Shown one piece after another: positions 1 through 5,357 of a stretch of DNA of 11,362 nucleotides. The stretch spans positions 1 to 11,362 of the forward strand of contig CAKSEI010000035.1 of assembly GCA_934446285.1 (NCBI GenBank), read 5' to 3'. Each line of letters opens with the position of its first letter. Position 1 is the stretch's first letter. The stretch comes from an uncultured Eubacteriales bacterium (lineage in GTDB: Bacteria > Bacillota > Clostridia > Oscillospirales > CAG-272). The notes under the pieces were generated by a model. It ran no database searches, was not told the DNA's origin, and was given only the letters and a program-made list of their open reading frames with translations. The translations under genes and the position numbers were made by a program.

Positions 1-1
1 G

Positions 2-1213
2 GGGCATACCGATATGGTATGCGAAAAGACCGCGGACAGCCCCCACGACTTTCTTCGCGACCCGATAGTGCCTGAGGTGCACGACGGCTTTATCACCGCG
101 CACGATACGACTCTCGGCGCGGACGACGGAGCCGCCGTCGCCATGATGCTCGCACTTCTCACAGATAAAACGCTGAGGAGCGGACCGATAGAGTGCCTTT
201 TCACTGTAGATGAGGAGCGCGGGATGACGGGCGCGCAGAATTTTGATTACAGTCTGATAGAGAGCCGACGCGTGATAAATCTCGACTCGGAGGCTGAGGG
301 GGAGTGCGTCGTCAGCTGCGCAGGCGGCGTGGATCTGACCCTTACCTTTGAGAACGAATATATGAAGGGCGTGCTTCCGTGCGCGAAGATAACCGTCTCG
401 GGTCTTGCAGGAGGGCACTCGGGGGCTGATATACATTTGGGACGCATAAACGCTGCGGAGGCTATGGCGCGCTTCTTGCGTGCGGAGTATGAGAGGCAGC
501 CCTTCTGCCTTATCTCACTCGACGGCGGCAGCAAGAGAAATGTTATTAATAACGAATGCACGGCGATTATCACCTGCGACGATTTTGACGGCCTGCACTG
601 TCGCGTGCATGCATTTCAGCGTATACTGCGCGCACAGGCGGGTTCGCCTGACGCGGGCGTAAGAGTGCGCTCTGATAAGAGGGGAGTGCGTGAGCGCACG
701 CTTTCCTTCAGACAGACGAGCAGGGTGATATCCGCTCTGCTGCTCGCTCCTACCGGAGTGCTGCATATGTCGGACGAGGAGGGCATACCCGACGCGTCGT
801 GCAATCTCGGAGTGGTAAAGACGGACGAAAAAACGCTTTCGCTCTCGTATCTGCTGCGCTTTAACACCGAGAGCTTCCGCGCGGAATATACCGCGAGATA
901 CAGGGCGCTCTCCGAGCTTGTCGGCTGCGACATAGCCGAGGAGGGTTACTACGGCTGTTGGGAGAGACGGAAAAATTCGCCGCTCGCGGAGCTGTACGCC
1001 GAGACCTATGCAGAGATGAGCGGAAAGAGCGCACATATAACGGGAATGCACGCGGGAGTCGAATGCGGCTTTATCGGCAGCAGGTTAGGAGGCGACGCGG
1101 ACCTTATATCGATAGGGCCGGAGATGTACGACATACACACTCCGCGCGAGAGGGTCAGCATACGCAGCATGCGTGATACTTATGCACTCGTGCGCCGTAT
1201 GCTCGAAAAATAA
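2..1213 (+). CDS. pepD: Aminoacyl-histidine (Xaa-His) dipeptidase, M20 family, 5' end missing
   Basis: Cytosolic metallodipeptidase (PepD/carnosinase-like) that cleaves dipeptides, typically Xaa-His, for amino-acid recycling. The frame is open from base 2 and begins inside the gene, at the conserved GHTDMVCEK block, so the ATG at 14 is an internal methionine. About 403 residues are visible; family members run to roughly 480, so about 75-80 N-terminal residues are lost. In visible numbering, metal-site and catalytic elements are H2 and D4 of GHTDM, GADDG (39-43), the acid pair in VDEERGMTGA (E71/E72), LDSE (94-97) and the late histidine of HAGVECG (350-356). GGHSGADIH (137-145) belongs to the inserted lid/dimerisation domain, and HTPRERVSI near the end is a typical M20 C-terminal block. 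The stop is TAA. No strong terminator follows directly; the first good one is at 1611. The basic stretch around residues 205-235 is less family-like, but there is no frame break. Family call is secure; substrate is by homology only. Confidence 0.93.
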   Translation, partial: GHTDMVCEKTADSPHDFLRDPIVPEVHDGFITAHDTTLGADDGAAVAMMLALLTDKTLRSGPIECLFTVDEERGMTGAQNFDYSLIESRRVINLDSEAEGECVVSCAGGVDLTLTFENEYMKGVLPCAKITVSGLAGGHSGADIHLGRINAAEAMARFLRAEYERQPFCLISLDGGSKRNVINNECTAIITCDDFDGLHCRVHAFQRILRAQAGSPDAGVRVRSDKRGVRERTLSFRQTSRVISALLLAPTGVLHMSDEEGIPDASCNLGVVKTDEKTLSLSYLLRFNTESFRAEYTARYRALSELVGCDIAEEGYYGCWERRKNSPLAELYAETYAEMSGKSAHITGMHAGVECGFIGSRLGGDADLISIGPEMYDIHTPRERVSIRSMRDTYALVRRMLEK

Positions 1214-1245
1214 TCGGAATTTTTCGGAAAAATGTTAAAAAAGTG

Positions 1246-1274
1246 TTGACTTTTCTCCGAACATGGTGTATCAT
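1246..1274 (+). promoter_or_regulatory. Sigma-A-type promoter for the 42-aa gene
   Basis: A -35 hexamer TTGACT (1246-1251) and a -10 hexamer TATCAT (1269-1274) are separated by exactly 17 bp, the optimum for housekeeping RNA polymerase. A better-looking TATAAT at 1274-1279 lies 22 bp from the same -35, too far, so TATCAT is the more likely -10. Transcription would start near 1281, about 60 nt before the ATG at 1341. The promoter begins 32 bp after the pepD stop and points at the small gene. Seen by eye, not experimentally shown. Confidence 0.7.
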
Positions 1275-1282
1275 ATAATAAA

Positions 1283-1303
1283 ATCGGTGTAAGTGTCGCC
1301 GAT
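1283..1303 (+). other. Hairpin at the 5' end of the small-gene transcript
   Basis: ATCGGTG (1283-1289) pairs with CGCCGAT (1297-1303), giving 7 bp with one T-G wobble and a 7-nt loop. The predicted transcription start is near 1281, so the hairpin would sit almost at the 5' end of the mRNA, where such stems often protect against decay. It leaves the ribosome binding site free and no T-run follows, so it is not an attenuator by itself. Alternative: chance inverted repeat. Confidence 0.4.
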
Positions 1304-1340
1304 GACGTTCAAAATAATTTGCGAAGGAGAGGACTTGCGA

Positions 1341-1469
1341 ATGAAAAAGAGCTTTGAGACGCCTGAATTTAACGTCGATATGTTCGTTTCCGAGGAAGAC
1401 ATTCTTGAAGGATCTACTGAAGTATGGCAAGAAAACGGAGACCAAGGACGCAACGACATATTCGGCTGA
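1341..1469 (+). CDS. Small acidic protein of 42 residues, function unknown
   Basis: The gene starts at ATG 1341, ends at TGA 1467-1469, and has a strong purine-rich ribosome binding site (AGGAGAGG, 1325-1332) 8 nt upstream. It lies between its own promoter (1246-1274) and a terminator (1611-1635), so it looks like a monocistronic unit. The product opens MKKSFETPEFNVDMFVSEED, then reads ILEGSTEVWQENGDQGRNDIFG. It is acidic, has no signal peptide, membrane segment or cysteine, and is hydrophilic and glycine-containing in its second half. From memory, the layout M-K-K-x-[FY]-x-x-P-x-x-x-V-x-x-F-x-x-x-D-[IV] resembles a loosely described group of very short clostridial proteins of unknown role; this was not tested by search. 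It could act as a peptide precursor, a regulator or a binding protein, but nothing in the sequence decides this. No maturation enzyme, transporter or immunity-like gene is adjacent. Confidence 0.65.
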   Translation: MKKSFETPEFNVDMFVSEEDILEGSTEVWQENGDQGRNDIFG

Positions 1470-1610
1470 TTATCGCGCCTCGACGGACTTCTCGGGCGGA
1501 AAGTAAGAGTCCCCATCGCCTGTGCCCCTAACCGCAGACGGAGGAGAAAACCTGCAGGACGCCGTGAGGGCTGCAAAACAAAAAAGAATTACCCTATTAC
1601 AAGCTAAAAC

Positions 1611-1635
1611 GGCGGGTCTTTCGGCTCGCCTTTTT
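1611..1635 (+). terminator. Rho-independent terminator after the small gene
   Basis: GGCGGGTC (1611-1618) pairs with GGCTCGCC (1623-1630) around a TTTC loop, forming an 8-bp stem with two G-T wobbles, followed at once by TTTTT (1631-1635). It ends the small-gene transcript after a 3' leader of about 140 nt (1470-1610) in which I see no convincing second gene. It is also the first good terminator downstream of pepD, so read-through from pepD would stop here. Confidence 0.8.
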
Positions 1636-1671
1636 ACGTTCATTCGCGTTTTTATCGGGAAAAAGGCGAAA

Positions 1672-1691
1672 ATTAAGATTTATTAAGATTT
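1672..1691 (+). repeat. Tandem 10-bp direct repeat, likely operator of the GT/two-component operon
   Basis: ATTAAGATTT occurs twice head to tail (1672-1681 and 1682-1691), one DNA turn apart. The core TTAAGA recurs a third time at 1706-1711. OmpR/PhoB-type response regulators bind such tandem half-sites as head-to-tail dimers, and TTAA-rich half-sites with 10-11 bp periodicity are known for several of them (PmrA, CovR and PhoP families). The repeat lies about 40-60 bp before the expected transcription start of an operon that itself encodes an OmpR-type regulator (3044-3733). Binding by that regulator is inferred. Confidence 0.5.
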
Positions 1692-1705
1692 GCATATCGC
1701 TCTTT

Positions 1706-1726
1706 TTAAGAAATGTGCTGTATAAT
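1706..1726 (+). promoter_or_regulatory. Promoter region of the glycosyltransferase/two-component operon
   Basis: A perfect -10 hexamer TATAAT lies at 1721-1726. The position 17 bp upstream (1698-1703, CGCTCT) is a very poor -35, and spacers of 16 or 18 do no better. A consensus -10 without a -35, preceded by a tandem repeat ending at 1691, fits an activator-dependent promoter. Transcription would start near 1733, giving a leader of about 40 nt. The region from the 1611 terminator to 1772 holds no gene. Confidence 0.5.
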
Positions 1727-1772
1727 ATGACCGTAACGCTAAAACACGAATTGTGATTAACGGTGGTAACAT

Positions 1773-3032
1773 ATGAGATCTGTAATAGGAATAAACTTCG
1801 TTTTATTTGTAGTATTTACGCTGTGCTTTGCATATCAGTTTTTCTATGTCCTTGTTTCGCTCATGCGCAAGCCGCGCAGGTTCAAGGCAAGGGCAAATCA
1901 CAGATTTGCCGTGATAATCTCCGCGCGCAACGAGCAGGCGGTCATAGGGCAGTTACTCGACAGCATAAATGAGCAGAACTACCCGTCTGAGCTTGTCGAC
2001 ACATTTGTCGTTGCCGACAACTGCACGGACAATACTGCGGGGGTCGCAGCCGAGCACGGTGCTTATGTCTATGTCAGAAACGACAAGAGACACGTCGGCA
2101 AGGGCTATGCACTCAACTTTATATTCAGAATAATTTATTCCGAGTATGCCGACAGACACTATGAGGGCTTCTTTGTCTTTGACGCGGACAATATCCTTGA
2201 TAAAAACTATATCGCGGCGATGAATTCCGTCTTTGACAACGGTTACCGCATAGTCACGAGCTACAGAAACTCAAAGAACTACGACGATAACTGGATTTCC
2301 GCTGCATCGAGCCTCTGGTTTTTACGCGAGGCGAGATACCTCAATAATTCACGTATGATTCTCGGTACGTCCTGCGCGATATCGGGCACGGGCTTCCTCA
2401 TATGCGATGACGTTGTACGCAAGAATAACGGTTGGAATCAATTCCTTATGACCGAGGATATTGAGTTCACAATCGACCACGTTATAGCGGGTGAAAAGGT
2501 CGGCTACTGCGACGACGCGATACTCTTCGACGAGCAGCCTACGCTCATGAAGCAGTCGGCAAGGCAGAGATTGCGCTGGGCAAAGGGTTTTTATCAGGTA
2601 TTCTTTAAGAACGGCGCAAAGCTCACCGCATCTATCTTTAAGAAGAGGTCGTTCTCCGGCTTTGACATGCTCATGACCATAGCGCCGAGTATGCTGTTCA
2701 CGCTGACGCTCTTTGTTGTTGACGCGCTTGCTTTTGCATACGCGGGAATAGTCGGCGACCCGCTCGCCATCGACCTCTTTATCGTACTTGTACAGGCATT
2801 TGCGGGTTTCTACGGGATGTTCTTCCTCATGGGTACACTTACCGTTGTCTCGGAGTGGAAGGCGATACATTGTCCGCCCGCAAAAAAGATCCTTTATCTT
2901 TTCACATTCCCTCTTTTCATGTTTACCTATGTACCGATATCCATTTACGCGCTCTTTGCACGCGTTGAGTGGAAGCCTATAATTCATAAGCCGGTTGACG
3001 CGGCATCGAGTCTGCCTGTTGTCGGCAAATAA
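1773..3032 (+). CDS. Membrane-bound family 2 glycosyltransferase
   Basis: Processive-type GT2 enzyme (GT-A fold, related to cellulose, poly-GlcNAc and NdvC-like synthases) that would transfer sugar from a nucleotide-sugar at the inner face of the membrane, probably for an envelope or exopolysaccharide. In the 419 residues: one N-terminal membrane segment (about 7-30); the catalytic domain with the donor-binding motif ADNCTDNT (81-88), metal-binding DADN (137-140), the catalytic-base motif TED (227-229) and the acceptor motif QRLRW (265-269); then three hydrophobic blocks (about 297-327, 331-360, 371-397). The single N-terminal segment followed by cytosolic domain and C-terminal membrane cluster is the usual layout. 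The ATG at 1773 follows a weak ribosome binding site (GGTGG) and is the start that includes the whole first membrane helix. It is the first gene of an operon, 11 bp before the response regulator. There is no PilZ domain, so c-di-GMP control is not indicated. The sugar and product are unknown. Confidence 0.9.
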   Translation: MRSVIGINFVLFVVFTLCFAYQFFYVLVSLMRKPRRFKARANHRFAVIISARNEQAVIGQLLDSINEQNYPSELVDTFVVADNCTDNTAGVAAEHGAYVYVRNDKRHVGKGYALNFIFRIIYSEYADRHYEGFFVFDADNILDKNYIAAMNSVFDNGYRIVTSYRNSKNYDDNWISAASSLWFLREARYLNNSRMILGTSCAISGTGFLICDDVVRKNNGWNQFLMTEDIEFTIDHVIAGEKVGYCDDAILFDEQPTLMKQSARQRLRWAKGFYQVFFKNGAKLTASIFKKRSFSGFDMLMTIAPSMLFTLTLFVVDALAFAYAGIVGDPLAIDLFIVLVQAFAGFYGMFFLMGTLTVVSEWKAIHCPPAKKILYLFTFPLFMFTYVPISIYALFARVEWKPIIHKPVDAASSLPVVGK

Positions 3033-3043
3033 AAGGAGCAAAA

Positions 3044-3733
3044 ATGAAGCACAGGATAATGGTAGTTGATGACGAACCCGACCTGCGCGATGTCATATCC
3101 CTCTTCTTAACCGGAGAGGGATATGAGGTTGTAACGGCGGAAAGCGGCGAGAGCGCGCTTTCTCTGCTCGACGACCGTATAGACCTCTTTATCCTCGATA
3201 TAATGATGCCGGGTATGTCCGGGTACAAGCTGTGTGCGCAAATCAGAGAGCGCAGCATGGCGCCCGTACTCTTTCTCACGGCAAAAACGCAGGATTCGGA
3301 CAAGTCGATGGGCTTCTCCGCCGGGGGTGACGATTATCTCTCAAAGCCTTTTTCATACAACGAGCTGCTCGCGAGGGTCAAGGCATTGCTCCGCCGCTAC
3401 TATATTTACAACGGCAGAGAAAAGGACGACAGCGGCTATATAGCCGTCATGGATTTGCTTATCAATCCCGAGTTCAACGAGGTGAAGCGCGGAGACGAGG
3501 AGATAGTCCTTACAGATAAAGAATATAAGATACTGAGTTTGCTCGCATGCAACAGGAAGAAAATATTTTCCATTCAGAATATTTATGAGAGCATATGGGG
3601 CGAGCCGTATTTCTACACGGCTAACAATACCGTGATGGTTCACATACGGAATCTAAGAAACAAATTAGAGGACAATCCGCAAAATCCGAAATATATAAAG
3701 ACGGTGTGGGGAAAGGGATACAGGATTGAATAG
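3044..3733 (+). CDS. OmpR/VanR-type two-component response regulator
   Basis: DNA-binding response regulator of 229 residues, the usual OmpR-family length. Receiver domain, residues 3-119: acidic pair D9/D10 in VVDDE, phospho-acceptor D52 in LFILDIMMPGMSG, switch threonine T79 in FLTAK, and conserved lysine K101 in LSKPF. Winged-helix DNA-binding domain, about 132-229, ending in the characteristic VWGKGYRIE. All residues needed for phosphorylation are present. The start is well supported: AGGAG at 3034-3038 is 5 nt before the ATG, and the gene begins 11 bp after the glycosyltransferase stop. The stop is TAG and overlaps the start of the kinase gene. Phosphorylation by the kinase encoded at 3726-5285 is near certain from context. 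Targets are unknown, but the tandem repeat at 1672-1691 upstream of this operon is a natural candidate. Confidence 0.95.
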   Translation: MKHRIMVVDDEPDLRDVISLFLTGEGYEVVTAESGESALSLLDDRIDLFILDIMMPGMSGYKLCAQIRERSMAPVLFLTAKTQDSDKSMGFSAGGDDYLSKPFSYNELLARVKALLRRYYIYNGREKDDSGYIAVMDLLINPEFNEVKRGDEEIVLTDKEYKILSLLACNRKKIFSIQNIYESIWGEPYFYTANNTVMVHIRNLRNKLEDNPQNPKYIKTVWGKGYRIE

Positions 3734-5285
3734 AAACGCACGCAGGGCAAAGAAAAGCAGGCTGATAGGTACGCGTATCGGCGCAAAGCTGCTCGGGTGC
3801 GTTTTTTTGTCGCTTATAGTGGCTATAGGCTGCTTCGCGATGCTTTATTTTCTCAGCGGCAAGGCAGCGGAGAATTATTCACGCACGCGCTATGCCTCGC
3901 TCAAGTTAGATGAATTCCAAAGGTATGTAGATGAGAAGGACATACGCAGCGACAGCTTTACGAACTTTACCGCATGGCTCAATAAAAACGATATAAAATT
4001 TATGCATATATACGAGCCGGAGACGCACAAGATGGTGTTCAACTCCGACGACCCGGTGGATGACAGCTACTCTTATGACGAGCGCGAGGCGTCATACTAT
4101 TGGGCTTTCCGCTCGGTCACGTTTATAAAGGATGTAAGGTACATTCTGCGCGTGGACAAAAAGCCCGTTCCGACGAATGCTCTTATGTCGTCCGGCGGGG
4201 GAGAAGAAAAGGCTGAGGCGATTAATTCATCCTTTCCCCTGAAGATACCCGGTCAGGATTTCGCAAAAAACAGGCGGGACCACGGGACATATTCGTTCAG
4301 CGATATTTTCGACAGGCAGGTGACGTATGAGGCACTTGACGTCTACATCGCGGTCGGAACTAATACGGGACTGTTTATCGCGCTGCTCATTTGTTCGGCG
4401 TTTATTTGCCTTGTTGTTTTCGCCGTGCTGATACTGCGCCTCTCAAGCAGACGTGTTATGTACTTAACCGAGCTGTCCCATGAGGTTGCATCCATCGAGG
4501 ACGGAAATATTGACAAGAGCATCACGGTGCGCGGCAGGGATGAGATAGGCGAGCTTGCGCAGGACGTAGAGAACATGCGCCAGTCGCTCGTAGAGAGACT
4601 GCAGTCGGAGAAAGAAGCATACGATGCGAACAGGGAGCTAATCACGGCGATGAGCCACGATATACGCACTCCGCTCTCGGCGCTCATAGGATACCTTGAG
4701 CTTGTGGACGGGGGAGTATACGCCTCCGACGAGCAAAAGAAAACCTATATAAGGAAGTCGGTGGAAAAGGCGTATCAGCTAAAGTCTATGTCTGATAAGC
4801 TTTTCGACTACTTCACGGTATTCAGAGAGGACTCTGCGGGCAGCCTCACGATGGAGCTCTTCGACGGGCAGGAGTTGCTCATGCAGATGGTTTCGGAGCA
4901 GAATTTCACCCTCGAGCAAAAGGGCTTTACCGTAGAGACGGAGGGCTTTGACAAGCGCTCGGAATACAGATTAAATCTCGACTCGGGAATTCTCCTGCGC
5001 GTTTTTGACAATATTTATTCCAATATAATAAAATACGCAGACAGAAAAGAGCCGGTGCGGGTTGTATGCAACGAGGACGAGGCGGGCGTGCGTCTGACCG
5101 TATCGAATAAGATTGACAGTGAAGCGGTCAAGGTCGCGAGCACGCGTATAGGCATGAAGAGCTGCAGACGCCTGATGGTGCGCATGGGCGGTGCTCTCAA
5201 AGTGGGAGAGGAAAGCGGAATTTACTCGGCGACACTCATCCTGCGCAAATACCGAGATAACGACGAGAAAAAGGGAAAGGCGTGA
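3726..5285 (+). CDS. VanS-like membrane sensor histidine kinase
   Basis: Partner kinase of the preceding regulator, 519 residues. Order: TM1 (about 20-44), extracytoplasmic sensor region (about 45-210) with no domain I recognise, TM2 (about 213-239), HAMP linker (about 240-292), dimerisation/phosphoacceptor domain with H311 in AMSHDIRTPLSALIGYLEL, and an ATP-binding domain with N-box DNIYSN (428-433). The canonical G1 motif is not evident: the matching region reads VSNKID (459-464), and the lid/G2 segment is STRIGMKSC with one glycine (G476). This pattern recurs in a clostridial VanS-like subgroup as I recall it, so activity is still likely. The start is TTG at 3726, overlapping the regulator stop by 8 bp in a different frame, with a purine-rich site (GGAAAGGGA, 3710-3718) about 7 nt upstream. 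The next in-frame ATG falls inside TM1, so TTG is preferred. The stop TGA lies in the loop of the operon terminator. The signal sensed is unknown. Confidence 0.93.
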   Translation: MNRNARRAKKSRLIGTRIGAKLLGCVFLSLIVAIGCFAMLYFLSGKAAENYSRTRYASLKLDEFQRYVDEKDIRSDSFTNFTAWLNKNDIKFMHIYEPETHKMVFNSDDPVDDSYSYDEREASYYWAFRSVTFIKDVRYILRVDKKPVPTNALMSSGGGEEKAEAINSSFPLKIPGQDFAKNRRDHGTYSFSDIFDRQVTYEALDVYIAVGTNTGLFIALLICSAFICLVVFAVLILRLSSRRVMYLTELSHEVASIEDGNIDKSITVRGRDEIGELAQDVENMRQSLVERLQSEKEAYDANRELITAMSHDIRTPLSALIGYLELVDGGVYASDEQKKTYIRKSVEKAYQLKSMSDKLFDYFTVFREDSAGSLTMELFDGQELLMQMVSEQNFTLEQKGFTVETEGFDKRSEYRLNLDSGILLRVFDNIYSNIIKYADRKEPVRVVCNEDEAGVRLTVSNKIDSEAVKVASTRIGMKSCRRLMVRMGGALKVGEESGIYSATLILRKYRDNDEKKGKA

Positions 5286-5299
5286 GCTTTTCCCTTTTT
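5268..5299 (+). terminator. Terminator built from the end of the kinase gene
   Basis: AAAAAGGGAAAGGC (5268-5281) pairs over 14 bp (one G-T wobble) with GCTTTTCCCTTTTT (5286-5299) around the tetraloop GTGA, which is of the stable GNRA class. The last codons of the kinase form the left arm and its TGA stop is the last three bases of the loop. The T-run forms the end of the right arm, matched by the A-run on the left, so the signal could also act on the opposite strand. It separates the two-component operon from the sporulation promoter that starts 3 bp later. Confidence 0.85.
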
Positions 5300-5301
5300 A
5301 A

Positions 5302-5330
5302 GAATATATTTACCCGCACGCGCATACCTT
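5302..5330 (+). promoter_or_regulatory. Sigma-E-type sporulation promoter of spoIVA
   Basis: GAATATA (5302-5308) fits the sigma-E -35 pattern (G/T, A/C, ATA, two free bases). Exactly 14 bp later CATACCTT (5323-5330) matches the -10 consensus CATACA[A/C]T at 6 of 8 positions, including the whole CATAC core. spoIVA is under the mother-cell factor sigma-E in Bacillus subtilis, so gene identity and promoter support each other. Transcription would start near 5337, leaving a short leader of about 20 nt that contains the GGAGG site. Confidence 0.72.
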
Positions 5331-5357
5331 TGTACAGAATTATTCGGAGGTATATTT

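Noticed and set aside
590..715. Possible frameshifted segment in pepD (basic stretch HCRVHAFQRILRAQAG and following)
   Set aside because: Although unusually basic, the frame leads without a break into conserved LLLAPTGVLHMS, and neither alternative frame gives a better match to the family.
515..1051. 178-codon open frame on the minus strand inside pepD
   Set aside because: It lies wholly within the clear M20 dipeptidase frame, encodes an arginine/histidine-rich low-complexity product with no recognisable motif, and is a by-product of GC-rich codon use.
1214..1240. AT-rich inverted repeat after the pepD stop as a terminator
   Set aside because: ATTTTT-CGG-AAAAAT is only six A-T pairs with a 3-nt loop and no T-run after it. 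It is too weak to be called a terminator.
1274..1279. Perfect TATAAT at 1274-1279 as the -10 of the small-gene promoter
   Set aside because: It is 22 bp from the TTGACT -35. TATCAT at 1269-1274 has the optimal 17-bp spacing, although the second box may contribute.
2349..3041. 230-codon open frame on the minus strand inside the glycosyltransferase gene
   Set aside because: It is antisense to conserved GT2 motifs, and its product is a highly charged sequence with no domain. It is most likely a shadow frame.
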